48,339 nucleotides of DNA from Bacteroidota bacterium. GTDB lineage: Bacteria; Bacteroidota; Rhodothermia; Balneolales; Balneolaceae. Below the pieces are notes generated by a model. That model was given only the letters and a program-made list of their open reading frames with translations, did not search any database and had not been told where the DNA came from. The stretch covers positions 1,351 to 49,689 of the forward strand of contig PZPG01000011.1 of NCBI GenBank assembly GCA_003045995.1, written 5' to 3'. Both the position numbers and the translations under genes were made by a program. Below, in pieces: positions 1 through 7,753 of this stretch (position 1 is its first letter; every line of letters begins with the position of its first letter).

Positions 1-159
1 ATCGGGTTCAGGTAAGGGATCGGGTTCAGAAAAAGAAACGGGCTGATTTTGGTTCCGATCCGGATTCTGAGCAAATAGTTCATCGCAGGACTGAAGCGTG
101 CCCAACCCTATCCAAAAAAGGAGTAGCAAAAGGGGGTATGAGTACCGCCCAGAGCTCAT
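1..159 (-). CDS. N-terminus of a secreted/membrane protein downstream of parB (truncated by window edge)
   Basis: The first 53 codons of a minus-strand gene are visible. The ATG is the complement of 157-159 and shares one base with the parB stop (TGATG), so the gene is the next cistron of the parAB operon and probably translationally coupled. Residues 1-30 look like a signal peptide or signal anchor: a short basic start, a leucine-rich core (PLLLLLFWIGLGTL), then LQSC and LFAQN. It could be cut at AQ, or lipidated at Cys25, although LQSC is an imperfect lipobox. An acidic, proline-rich stretch follows. In Bacteroidota the gene after parB is often a DUF5683 protein. That is a positional inference, because no domain residues are in the window. 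Confidence 0.6.
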   Translation of the reverse strand, partial: MSSGRYSYPLLLLLFWIGLGTLQSCDELFAQNPDRNQNQPVSFSEPDPLPEPD

Positions 160-1181
160 CAATTGTTATCATCAAGCAGGGAAAGAATGCGTTCGAGGTC
201 TTCGTCCGAATAGTACTCGATGCGTATCTCACCACCCTGCTGTTTGCTTTTCAGTTCCACCCTCGTTCCAAGCTGACGTCGGAGGTTCTTTTCAATACTT
301 TGTAAAAATGGGTTTATTTGCACAGGTTTTTTGCCGTTTTTCGAAGCAGTACCATTTGTCATTTGACGAACCAGGTCCTCCGTCTGACGTACAGAAAGGC
401 TTTTACGAACAATCTGGCGAAGCGCCTGCAGCTGTTCTGATCTGTTTTTCAGCGTAATCAACGCACGTGCATGACCGGATGTAATCTGCTCGTCACGCAG
501 CGAAGCAAGAATAAAGTCGGGGAGCTGCAAAAGACGAATTGTATTCGTGACCGTTGTTCGATTCTTTCCTACCCGTTCAGCAACTTGCTGTTGGGTATAT
601 CCGCACTCCTCAATCAGCCTCTGGTACCCCATGGCAATCTCCAGTGGGTGTAACTCCTCTCGTTGAATATTCTCTATGAGGGCAAACGCGATCATCTGCT
701 CATCATCTGCCTCCCTGATATAGGCTGGAATCTCTTCCAATCCTGCGAGACCTGATGCCCGCAATCTTCGCTCCCCGCTGATCAGTTCAAACCGTTTGGA
801 CCCCAGATAACGAACCGTCACCGGCTGAATCAGACCATGTTCCCGGATGGATGCAGCCAACTCCTCAAGAGCTTCTTCTTTGAATTCGGTACGTGGCTGA
901 TGAGGATTGGCCCGAATATGTTGTACGGGAATCATCAGCACAGTATTCACTTTCTCGGCAGGATCAAGTAGAACGGTGGATGCACCAGACGGGGAAGCTC
1001 CAGATGAGGAAGTTCCAGACGAAGCTCCTCCGGCCAAAGTCGCACCTGTTGAGTCCGTGGCATCGGGATTATTTAACCCCTCTATTTCTGCACGGTTTCC
1101 GGCCATATCTCCTGCGCCCTGATTCTCATGATAATCGGGAAAAAAGGCACCAAGACCGCGACCCAATACTTTTTTCTTCAT
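159..1181 (-). CDS. parB: ParB/Spo0J chromosome partitioning protein
   Basis: This 340-residue protein is a CTP-dependent DNA clamp that binds parS and works with ParA in origin segregation. The start MKKKVLGRGLGAFF matches the ParB N-terminus. The ParB/Srx core lies near residues 85-185, with GERRLRASG and the ENIQREELHPLE box. A helix-turn-helix follows (GYTQQQVAERVGKNRTTVTN), then a C-terminal dimerisation region. Residues about 40-72 are an Ala/Ser/Gly-rich linker encoded by degenerate 15-bp tandem units (975-1034), which the family does not normally have. The gene follows parA by 19 bp and overlaps the next gene by one base. Confidence 0.95.
   Translation of the reverse strand: MKKKVLGRGLGAFFPDYHENQGAGDMAGNRAEIEGLNNPDATDSTGATLAGGASSGTSSSGASPSGASTVLLDPAEKVNTVLMIPVQHIRANPHQPRTEFKEEALEELAASIREHGLIQPVTVRYLGSKRFELISGERRLRASGLAGLEEIPAYIREADDEQMIAFALIENIQREELHPLEIAMGYQRLIEECGYTQQQVAERVGKNRTTVTNTIRLLQLPDFILASLRDEQITSGHARALITLKNRSEQLQALRQIVRKSLSVRQTEDLVRQMTNGTASKNGKKPVQINPFLQSIEKNLRRQLGTRVELKSKQQGGEIRIEYYSDEDLERILSLLDDNN
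975..1034. repeat. 15-bp degenerate tandem repeat in parB linker
   Basis: About four 15-bp units such as CGGGGAAGCTCCAGA and TGAGGAAGTTCCAGA lie in frame within parB. They encode part of its Ser/Ala/Gly-rich linker between the N-terminal tip and the ParB core. Confidence 0.6.
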
Positions 1182-1200
1182 ATCAAATTATGTCCGTAAT

Positions 1201-1998
1201 CTACCCTGCAAGTACAGGACTATCCCGGAATAGTTTTCGGTTTCGATGGATCAGTTCCCGTGCCAGCGCAAGATAGTTCTGCGCTCCAGTAGAGGTAGCA
1301 TCATACATTAACGCTGGTTTCCCAAAGCTGGGTGCCTCCGCCAGACGTACATTCCTCGTGATAATGGTGTTGAACATCCGGGAATCAAAATAGCGTTTCA
1401 CCTCCTGGGCAACCTGATCCGAAAGTCTTGTTCTCGTATCATACATCGTGAGAAGAACTCCTTCGATCTCGAGTGATGTATTCAGATGCTGACGCACGAT
1501 TTTGATGGTATTAAGCAACTGCCCCAGCCCTTCTAGTGCAAAATACTCGCATTGAACAGGAATCAAAACACTATTGGATGCCGTTAGTGCATTGATCGTA
1601 AGCAATCCCAAAGAGGGCGGACAGTCGATAATGACAAAATCGTAGTCATCTGCAACCTCTTCCAATGCTTTTTTGAGAATTCTCTCCCGATGTTCCCGAT
1701 CGATCATCTCGATTTCGGCACCCACCAGATGGATGTGAGAGGGAACAATCTGCAGATAAGGTACTTCTGTTTCCCGGATTGCATCGCGAATTTCGGTACC
1801 TCCGACCATCACCTCATAGATGGAACTAGTGACGGATTTGGGCTCAATGCCAACACCACTGGTCGTATTACTTTGAGGATCGATATCAATAACAAGTGTA
1901 CTATGCTCAAGTGCCGCAAGACTAGCTGCCAAATTAATGGAAGTGGTTGTTTTTCCAACACCACCCTTTTGGTTCGCAACTGAGATGATTTTACCCAT
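1201..1998 (-). CDS. parA: ParA/Soj chromosome partitioning ATPase
   Basis: This 265-residue protein is a ParA-family ATPase that forms dynamic nucleoid-bound dimers to move ParB-parS complexes. The deviant Walker A motif KGGVGKTTTSINLA lies near residues 10-24. Walker A' follows in VIDIDPQSNTTSG, and Walker B in FVIIDCPPSLG. Length is typical of chromosomal Soj-type ParA, and there is no N-terminal DNA-binding domain of the plasmid ParA type. parB follows directly on the same strand, so the pair forms an operon. The start at MGKIISVANQKGG is the only sensible one; no Shine-Dalgarno sequence is evident. Confidence 0.97.
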   Translation of the reverse strand: MGKIISVANQKGGVGKTTTSINLAASLAALEHSTLVIDIDPQSNTTSGVGIEPKSVTSSIYEVMVGGTEIRDAIRETEVPYLQIVPSHIHLVGAEIEMIDREHRERILKKALEEVADDYDFVIIDCPPSLGLLTINALTASNSVLIPVQCEYFALEGLGQLLNTIKIVRQHLNTSLEIEGVLLTMYDTRTRLSDQVAQEVKRYFDSRMFNTIITRNVRLAEAPSFGKPALMYDATSTGAQNYLALARELIHRNRKLFRDSPVLAG

Positions 1999-2155
1999 AA
2001 ACTAAAAAACAGGATTGAATGCACGAATGTAAACACATCGATGATGTCGATTGTTGAAAGAAAGAGAATATAGCGCCTCCACTTTCGCTAATCAAAAATA
2101 GTTATTCACATTCTCCCGTTTCTAACGTGGGCAACCCTTGGTTTTCCGACAACCA

Positions 2156-2722
2156 TTAATTTGAACTGCCGGTCAAAACCACGTCTGAGTTAAAGAATCG
2201 ATCCCTCATTGTTCCAGGCACAGGTCCCATAGATGGCTGTAACTGGCGGAATATAGAATCCTGTTTTGAAGCCGTCGCAGAACCCTGATCCAGATACAAT
2301 ACTTCGTTGTAGTCTACCCACGGTTGCATCTCCGGGAGAGCGCCGGTCGAAGATTTTGCAACCCCATCTACCTGCTCCTGTGACGCATTGTCAAATGCCC
2401 CCAAGAATGAAAACCGGTTTTCAGTATCCAACATTAAATAGCTGGCTGAGAACGTAAATAGCACCATTGCCGCCATCAGTGTATAGGAGAAAGAAAACCC
2501 GCTTCCCCCTTTTGAACCAGAAAGCTGCACGATGTTTTGAATTAAAAAATCCGGAGGACTCACTTCCGGCAAGTCGGACAGTTTACCGCTAGTATGCTTT
2601 AACGTCTCAACTTCAATGAGCAGATTCTCATCCCTTTCTAACTTCCTCTCGAACATCATACGTTCGGTGGGGTCCATCTCGTCGTAAATATATCGTATTA
2701 GGTCTGTATCGTTTTCATTCAT
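2156..2722 (-). CDS. Anti-sigma-factor-like single-pass membrane protein
   Basis: The 188-residue protein overlaps the upstream ECF sigma gene by 4 bp, the usual arrangement for a cognate anti-sigma factor. The N-terminus (MNENDTDLIRYIYDEMDPTE) resembles the start of zinc-less anti-sigma domains: a short acidic helical segment counting residues of expression and dimerisation. One transmembrane helix lies near residues 78-98 (FSYTLMAAMVLFTFSASYLML), leaving about 90 residues in the periplasm. No HxxxCxxC zinc motif is present, so this would not be a ZAS-type anti-sigma. The assignment rests on topology and gene order; sequence similarity to a named family is not obvious. Confidence 0.7.
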   Translation of the reverse strand: MNENDTDLIRYIYDEMDPTERMMFERKLERDENLLIEVETLKHTSGKLSDLPEVSPPDFLIQNIVQLSGSKGGSGFSFSYTLMAAMVLFTFSASYLMLDTENRFSFLGAFDNASQEQVDGVAKSSTGALPEMQPWVDYNEVLYLDQGSATASKQDSIFRQLQPSMGPVPGTMRDRFFNSDVVLTGSSN

Positions 2723-3354
2723 ACGCTTTTGGTTTGTGTTGTATGATTTTCTTCAAACATTTTTCGAAGATTGATAAGAGCATATCGCATTCGTCCAAGT
2801 GCTGTATTAATCGAGACGTTTGTGAGCTCTGCAATCTCTTTGAATGGCATTTCGTAGTAGTGACGAAGCATGATCACGGTTCGCTGCTCTTCCGGCAACT
2901 CTGCGATATACTTCATCAACTCACTTGCGGATTCGTCCATCTCCAACTGTGTCTGCTGATCGATGGCAGATTCATCCTCAAGGCGGTCATAGAAATCATC
3001 TTTGGAATCGTCGTCGGTCGCCCCGCTAACATCCACAAATCGTTTCTGCTTTCGGATGTGATCGATCGTGGCATTGTGTGCGATTCTCATCACCCAGGCA
3101 ATCCACTTTCCCTGCTCATCGTACGTCTCATCCATTTTCGTGATCACCTTTGTAAAGGTGTCTTGAAAGATATCATTGGCCACTTCCTCATTGCGGACCA
3201 TGCTAAAAATGTATGAATAGATCTTGGTCTGATGACGATTTAGCAACTCCTGAAACGCAAGCTGGTCCTCTTTCTTCCGATACAGATGAACCAGTTCCTG
3301 ATCTTTCAGGTCCTGATAGCGTGCAGGTAAATTTTTTGTTTTTTTGAGTACCAT
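2719..3354 (-). CDS. ECF-type RNA polymerase sigma factor
   Basis: The 211-residue sigma-70 family protein has region 2 near residues 35-105 (NDIFQDTFTKVITKMD, then WVMRIAHNATIDHIRKQKR) and region 4 near 148-200 (LPEEQRTVIMLRHYYEMPFK followed by the helix-turn-helix around NVSINTALGRMRYALINLRK). Regions 1 and 3 are absent, as in ECF sigmas. A clear Shine-Dalgarno AAGGAGA lies at 3358-3364, a few bases before the ATG. It heads a bicistronic unit with the anti-sigma-like gene and may read on into parAB. The linker between regions 2 and 4 is long and acidic. Confidence 0.93.
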   Translation of the reverse strand: MVLKKTKNLPARYQDLKDQELVHLYRKKEDQLAFQELLNRHQTKIYSYIFSMVRNEEVANDIFQDTFTKVITKMDETYDEQGKWIAWVMRIAHNATIDHIRKQKRFVDVSGATDDDSKDDFYDRLEDESAIDQQTQLEMDESASELMKYIAELPEEQRTVIMLRHYYEMPFKEIAELTNVSINTALGRMRYALINLRKMFEENHTTQTKSV

Positions 3355-3357
3355 ATG

Positions 3358-3364
3358 TCTCCTT
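3358..3364 (-). promoter_or_regulatory. Shine-Dalgarno of the ECF sigma gene
   Basis: AAGGAGA on the minus strand lies four bases upstream of the ATG at 3354. It is one of the few strong ribosome binding sites in the window and fixes the sigma-factor start. Confidence 0.75.
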
Positions 3365-3463
3365 CTCTTTGATTTTTTATTGAGTCACGAGCCGTCCGAC
3401 CGCAACTAAATAATAAACCAAGAATACCGTCAAATCATTCCAATGTACCGGCAATATATCGGG

Positions 3464-5326
3464 TCAACGATCACTCTTCCAATGAAATTGTATGGCCTCC
3501 GAAATTTTTTTCGACACCACTCGCTCCAGCTCCTCCCGCGACGCTTCACGCACCGCCTGAACCGACCCAAACTCCTTCAACAACTTCTCGGCCGTCTTCA
3601 CCCCAACCCCCTCAATCGACGTCAACTCCGTCTGCAATGTCCGTTTCCGCCGCTTCTCCCGATGGAACGTAATCGCAAACCGGTGCGCCTCATCCCTCGC
3701 CCGCTGCAACAACTTCAGCGCCGGCGAAACCTTCGGAATCATTACCGCATCCATCCTCCCCGGCAAAAAAACCTCCTCCAATCGCTTCGCCAGCCCCGCC
3801 ACCTCGCACTGCCCCTCAAATCCAATCTCCCGCAACGCCTCCAATGCTGCATTCAACTGCCCCTTTCCCCCATCAATCAGAATCAAATCCGGCGCCTGCT
3901 GCCCCTCCCGCATCACCCGGCTGTATCGTCGCTTCACAATCTCCTTCATCGACGCAAAATCATCCGGCCCCTCCACCGTCTTAATCATAAACCGCTTGTA
4001 CGCCGATTTTCGCGGCTGCCCATCCACAAACACCACCATCGAGGCCACCGGATCCGACCCCTGAATATTCGAATTATCGAAACACTCGATCCTGCGCGGC
4101 AGCCGGTGCAAATGCAAATAGGTCTTCAAGTCCTGCACGGCCATCGGAATCCGCGTCTTCTCCTGCTTCTGCTTCTCCAAAATCCGCTCCCCAAGCTTGT
4201 GCCGCGCATTCCGAAGTGCCATCTCCACAAACTGCTTCTTCTCCCCGATCTTCGGCAGATGCAGCACCACCTTCCGCCCCAGCTGCTCCGCCAGGTAATC
4301 GATCAGCGGATCGGAATTCTCCGGCAGATCACTCACAAACACCTCATCGGGAATCGCCTCCGCATCCTGGCTCGTATAGTAATCCTCCATGAAATACTGA
4401 ATCAACTGAGCCCGGCTCCGGTCAGCCGCATTCTTCATCAACCGGTGAAACCGTCCAATCAGCTTCCCTTCACGAATCTTGAACAACACCCCACACGCCT
4501 CGTTCAGCTCCGGCTCGATCTCCACCGCAAACAGATCCCTGTTCACCTGGCTGCTATCCACCATCTTCATCTTCTGATTGTACCGCATCAGCGACTCAAT
4601 CCCATCCCGCAACAGCGCCGCCTCTTCATAATGCATCGCGTCCGAAGCGATCGACATCTCCTCCTTCATATCACGGATCAACGCCTCCGTCCGGCCGCCG
4701 AGTAGCCGCTCCACCTTCTTCATCGTTTCGCGGTACAACTCTTCCGGATCATCCCCTGAACAATTCCGAATATAATCGTTAAAACAGGTATGCCACTTCG
4801 GCACCCCGCGCGTTGGATCAATCGTCTTGGCCGACACCGCACACGTACACAGCCCAAACGTCTTGCGAATCATCTCCAGCATGCGCCGCATATGCCCAAC
4901 ATGATCATACGGGCCAAAATATTTACTCCCATCACGCCGAAACACCCTTGTCGGGTAAACCCTCGGCCGATCCTCTCGCGTCAGGCAGATATAAGGGTAG
5001 GTCTTATCGTCGCGAAACATCACATTGTACCGTGGCTGGTGCTCCTTAATCAGCTGATTCTCCAAAATAAGCGCCTCGCCCTCCGAATCGGTCACAATCA
5101 CCTCTACGTTCCGGATCTTCGACACCATAAGCCGGATGCGCTCGGCATGATCCGCCGATTCCCGCACGTACGACTGCACACGTGGCCGCAGCCGTTTTGC
5201 CTTACCGATATAGAGATGCCGCCCCTCCTTGTCGAAAAATTGATACACCCCCGGCTGCATCGGTAAATTCGCGATCTTCTCGTGGAGGCTCAGCTTGGTT
5301 TTCGGATCTTCTTGAGCCTGCTGCAT
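3464..5326 (-). CDS. uvrC: Excinuclease ABC subunit C
   Basis: UvrC makes both incisions in nucleotide excision repair with UvrAB. Domain order is complete: GIY-YIG nuclease at the N-terminus (PGVYQFFDKEGRHLYIGKAK), a cysteine-containing region (FGLCTCAVS), the UVR motif that binds UvrB, the RNase H-like endonuclease (DLILIDGGKGQLNAA), and C-terminal helix-hairpin-helix repeats (LTSIEGVGVKTAEKLLKEFG). The start chosen is Met at 5326, giving 620 residues and about 25 residues before PGVY, as in other UvrC proteins. The frame stays open upstream to an ATG at 5500. The extra 58 residues look unlike UvrC and cover a CATCAACCCGAA motif, so they are probably spacer. Codons favour G in the third position. 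Confidence 0.96.
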   Translation of the reverse strand: MQQAQEDPKTKLSLHEKIANLPMQPGVYQFFDKEGRHLYIGKAKRLRPRVQSYVRESADHAERIRLMVSKIRNVEVIVTDSEGEALILENQLIKEHQPRYNVMFRDDKTYPYICLTREDRPRVYPTRVFRRDGSKYFGPYDHVGHMRRMLEMIRKTFGLCTCAVSAKTIDPTRGVPKWHTCFNDYIRNCSGDDPEELYRETMKKVERLLGGRTEALIRDMKEEMSIASDAMHYEEAALLRDGIESLMRYNQKMKMVDSSQVNRDLFAVEIEPELNEACGVLFKIREGKLIGRFHRLMKNAADRSRAQLIQYFMEDYYTSQDAEAIPDEVFVSDLPENSDPLIDYLAEQLGRKVVLHLPKIGEKKQFVEMALRNARHKLGERILEKQKQEKTRIPMAVQDLKTYLHLHRLPRRIECFDNSNIQGSDPVASMVVFVDGQPRKSAYKRFMIKTVEGPDDFASMKEIVKRRYSRVMREGQQAPDLILIDGGKGQLNAALEALREIGFEGQCEVAGLAKRLEEVFLPGRMDAVMIPKVSPALKLLQRARDEAHRFAITFHREKRRKRTLQTELTSIEGVGVKTAEKLLKEFGSVQAVREASREELERVVSKKISEAIQFHWKSDR

Positions 5327-5390
5327 GGGTTCTGTTTGCTCGACTTGCAAAAGGGCGCTGGTTTTAGGTTTGCGTGGGTGGATTTGGGTT

Positions 5391-5400
5391 CGGGTTGATG
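5391..5400 (-). repeat. Dispersed motif CATCAACCCG(AA), copy 1
   Basis: On the minus strand this reads GCATCCGCATCAACCCGAAC. It lies upstream of the likely uvrC start, in spacer DNA. Confidence 0.85.
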
Positions 5401-5501
5401 CGGATGCTTTGTGGACTTGTGCAGGGATTTCGGCTTGCGGGAGTTCTGCGTAGTTGTGACACCGGGATGCAGGGATGCCTGGCCTTAGTTCAGATTCCAA
5501 C

Positions 5502-5551
5502 TTGTTCGTTGTTGCTCGATATCGTTCGAGATTGTTCGATATTGTTCGACC
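5502..5551. repeat. 10-bp tandem repeat, five units
   Basis: Five contiguous 10-bp units are visible: TTGTTCGTTG, TTGCTCGATA, TCGTTCGAGA, TTGTTCGATA and TTGTTCGACC. The period equals about one helical turn. The array lies in the divergent spacer upstream of both uvrC and the pseudouridine synthase gene, so either a regulator-binding array or neutral repeat drift is possible. Confidence 0.8.
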
Positions 5552-5663
5552 TACTCAGGATCCATCATTGATATCGTGCTGTTTCCTGTCGATATTGATA
5601 CTACTGATTTTCATTTGGTGATTCACTGCTGAGCCAGGCCACTATCACAAACATCAACGCAGA

Positions 5664-5718
5664 AACGAAGTTACCATTGTATAACGAAGTTGCCATTGTA
5701 TGAAGCCTCCATTTGTAT
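5664..5718. repeat. 17-19 bp tandem repeat overlapping a start codon
   Basis: Two near-identical 19-bp units (AACGAAGTTACCATTGTAT, then AACGAAGTTGCCATTGTAT) are followed by a related 17-bp unit (GAAGCCTCCATTTGTAT) whose end forms the ATG at 5717. The repeat therefore makes up the untranslated leader and start region of the next gene. Confidence 0.7.
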
Positions 5719-6394
5719 GAAGCCCCCATTTCCGATCCTTTACGAAGATAATCATCTTTTGGTTGTTTCTAAACCAGTGGGCTTGCTGTCGCAGGAGGAT
5801 TTCAGCGGACGGCCCGACATCCTCACGGTGGCAAAAAATTTTTTGAAAGAGAGGGACGAGAAACCGGGGAATGTGTTTATGGGGCTGGTACATCGGCTAG
5901 ACCGGGATGTTTCCGGGGTGATGGTTTTGGCGAAGACATCCAAGGCCGCGTCGCGACTCAGTGATCAGATCCGCCGGCGTACAGTGAAGAAGGTGTACCT
6001 GGCAGTGGTGGAGGGGGTGCCAGCTCCGTCCGCTGTTCTGGTGGATTTTCTGCGGAAGGATGGCGGGACGAACGTGGTGGAAGTTGTCTCGGAAGGCGTG
6101 CCAGGCGCAAAGCGGGCGGAGCTGCTGTACCGGAGAATCGCCGTGTCCGGGGAGTTCGCACTGCTGGAGGTGACGCTCGTAACCGGGCGACCGCACCAAA
6201 TTCGGGTACAGCTGGCGAACGCCAGGCACCCCCTCGCGGGTGACGCAAAATACGGCAGCCGTCACAACTGCAACCTGGCGCTCCTATCCTATCGCTTTGA
6301 ACTCGAGCATCCCACCCGTAAAGAAACGATGCTCTTCCAGGCCCCCGTGCCCAAAACTTGGCCATGGACACTCTTCGAAGTAGGAGAAAACTGA
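5717..6394 (+). CDS. RluA-family 23S rRNA/tRNA pseudouridine synthase
   Basis: The 225-residue enzyme isomerises uridine to pseudouridine in RNA. The catalytic motif HRLDRDVSGVMVLAKT carries the invariant aspartate (HRLD). Other family blocks are the early YEDNHLLVVSKPVGLLSQ and the late TGRPHQIRVQLA. There is no N-terminal S4 domain, so it is a short single-domain form closer to RluA or TruC-like members than to RluD. The ATG at 5717 (MKPPFPILYEDNH) is preferred; a TTG at 5690 would add nine residues encoded by repeats. The specific target nucleotide cannot be told from sequence. Confidence 0.9.
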   Translation: MKPPFPILYEDNHLLVVSKPVGLLSQEDFSGRPDILTVAKNFLKERDEKPGNVFMGLVHRLDRDVSGVMVLAKTSKAASRLSDQIRRRTVKKVYLAVVEGVPAPSAVLVDFLRKDGGTNVVEVVSEGVPGAKRAELLYRRIAVSGEFALLEVTLVTGRPHQIRVQLANARHPLAGDAKYGSRHNCNLALLSYRFELEHPTRKETMLFQAPVPKTWPWTLFEVGEN

Positions 6395-6775
6395 TCTGCC
6401 AAAACCTCAACGCATATCCCTCACACCACATCCCCCGCATCACACTAGCCGAATACCCTTGGAGTTCACAATCCCCGAATGCCAGGGTGCGCATCACTCA
6501 AGGTAAGTGGCTCTCGCATCAACCCGAAGCCCTACCCATAACTGGTAATTCTTACACCTTGCCGTTCTTACACCTGGCAATTCCTGCATCTTGTAATTCA
6601 CACACATGGTAATTCACACACATGGCAGTTTCCACACATAAAAATTCTTACACCTGGCAATTCATGCTGCTTGCAATTCACAAACATGGAGATTCTTACA
6701 CCTGGCAGTTTCCGCACATAAAAATTCCCACACCCCGTAATGCCCACACCCCGTAATGCCTACACCTGAGAATTT
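6395..6775. other. Convergent spacer dominated by a 16-bp repeat array
   Basis: The spacer between two convergent genes holds no recognisable gene. It contains one CATCAACCCGAA motif at 6517 and then a long 16-bp degenerate tandem array (6542-6781) ending in the era stop region. No hairpin-plus-T-run terminator was found for either gene. Confidence 0.7.
6517..6526 (+). repeat. Dispersed motif CATCAACCCG(AA), copy 2
   Basis: It reads TCTCGCATCAACCCGAAGCC and lies in the convergent spacer, 16 bp before the 16-bp repeat array. Confidence 0.85.
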
Positions 6776-6781
6776 CTATTC
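6542..6781. repeat. 16-bp degenerate tandem array, 15 units
   Basis: Fifteen consecutive 16-bp units can be laid out without a gap, for example CTGGTAATTCTTACAC, ATGGTAATTCACACAC, ATGGCAGTTTCCACAC, ATAAAAATTCTTACAC and CCCGTAATGCCTACAC. The approximate consensus is CTGGCAATTCTTACAC. Units differ at several positions but keep strict spacing over 240 bp. The last unit overlaps the stop codon of era. The array fills the convergent gap between two genes. Confidence 0.85.
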
Positions 6782-7753
6782 GCCATATCCGAGCGAGCGA
6801 ACCCAGCCCTCTTTTTCGCGCCATTTTTCACGCACTTTGACGTGCAGCTCCAGAAATGCCTGTCGGCCGGTGAAGGCTTCGATGCTCTTTCGTGATTGAA
6901 TTCCAAGGCGTTTGATGGCGCTTCCACCTTTGCCGATGAGCATTCCTTTCTGAGATTTTCGGTTGACAATGATGTCCGCAGAAATGCGATCCAGGTCTTC
7001 CTGCTCCTGATAACGAATCACTTCGACTGTACAGGAGTAGGGAATTTCGTCGTGAAAGAGCAAAAAGATCTGTTCCCGAATGAATTCCGCTACGAAGAAT
7101 CGCATCGGGTGCTCGCTGAGATCCTCTTTTGAATAGAGGGCAGGTCCGTATGGCAGATGGCGTTTTACCTCGTCCATGAGCGATTCGATTCCATCCTGTC
7201 GCAATGCGGAAACTTTGAGCGTGTTTTTGGGACGCAACGCCTTTTCTACAAAGGTTTGCAGCGCTTCAACCTGTTCCGGACGGGCTTTGTCGGTTTTGTT
7301 GATGATCAACAGCATCGGCTTTTGGATGGAGCGAAGCAGATCGATCACCTCATCACCCGGGACAGAGTCGGTTGGATCGGTGATGAACAGAATAAGGTCG
7401 GCGTCGGTTTTTGCCCGCTGCACGCTCGCCATCATCGCTTTCTGCAACTCGTATTCCGGGGTGATGACGCCGGGAGTGTCCAAGAAAATGATCTGGCTGT
7501 CTTCGTCGGAGTGGATGCCCACAATTTGATGCCGCGTGGTTTGCGGTTTGCGGGTGGTGATGGAGAGTTTGGTGCCCAGGATGGCGTTCATGAGCGTAGA
7601 TTTACCGGCATTGGGTTTGCCGATAATTGCAACGTACCCCGAACGGTGAGGTTCCGAGCCACGAGGTTCCGAGCCACGAGGTTCTGAACCATGAGATTCC
7701 GAACGGTGAGGTTGAAGATGGGGGGTATCCGGAGCCTTGGTTTCCTTATCCAT
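6776..7753 (-). CDS. era: GTPase Era
   Basis: Era is an essential GTPase that binds the 3' end of 16S rRNA during 30S ribosome maturation. The 325-residue protein shows G1 GKPNAGKST, G3 DTPG and G4 NKTD. It ends with a KH RNA-binding domain (LIGKGGSAIKRLGIQSRKSI) and the typical C-terminus around KVREKWREKEGWVRSLGYGE. The first about 38 residues are an extension with SEPRG-type repeats encoded by five 15-bp units (7648-7722), just before the GTPase domain. The gene overlaps the end of pdxJ by 8 bp, forming a two-gene minus-strand unit. Confidence 0.96.
   Translation of the reverse strand: MDKETKAPDTPHLQPHRSESHGSEPRGSEPRGSEPHRSGYVAIIGKPNAGKSTLMNAILGTKLSITTRKPQTTRHQIVGIHSDEDSQIIFLDTPGVITPEYELQKAMMASVQRAKTDADLILFITDPTDSVPGDEVIDLLRSIQKPMLLIINKTDKARPEQVEALQTFVEKALRPKNTLKVSALRQDGIESLMDEVKRHLPYGPALYSKEDLSEHPMRFFVAEFIREQIFLLFHDEIPYSCTVEVIRYQEQEDLDRISADIIVNRKSQKGMLIGKGGSAIKRLGIQSRKSIEAFTGRQAFLELHVKVREKWREKEGWVRSLGYGE
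7648..7722. repeat. 15-bp tandem repeat encoding SEPRG repeats in Era
   Basis: Five 15-bp units based on GAGGTTCCGAGCCAC (plus-strand view) are in frame with era. They encode a charged repeat ahead of the G domain. The first two units are identical. Confidence 0.85.

Larger units (their letters stand above)
5327..5716. other. Divergent spacer between uvrC and the pseudouridine synthase gene
   Basis: This 390-bp spacer holds one minus-strand CATCAACCCGAA motif (5391), an array of five 10-bp units (5502-5551) and an imperfect array of 17-19 bp units (5664-5718) that runs into the start codon of the downstream gene. No strong promoter or terminator could be picked out. A minus-strand extension of the uvrC frame to 5500 is open but does not resemble conserved protein. 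Confidence 0.6.

Noticed and set aside
1201-1998. Plasmid-type ParA suggesting a replicon in the window
   Set aside because: ParA lacks the N-terminal DNA-binding extension of plasmid ParA and sits with parB among chromosomal housekeeping genes.
3443-4705. 420-codon plus-strand frame opposite uvrC
   Set aside because: It is a shadow of the G-ending codon bias of uvrC; the translation is Arg/Pro/Leu/His-rich with no domain, while uvrC has a full set of motifs.
6542-6781. CRISPR array
   Set aside because: Units are 16 bp, degenerate and directly contiguous with no unique spacers, so they are simple tandem repeats; no cas genes are present.
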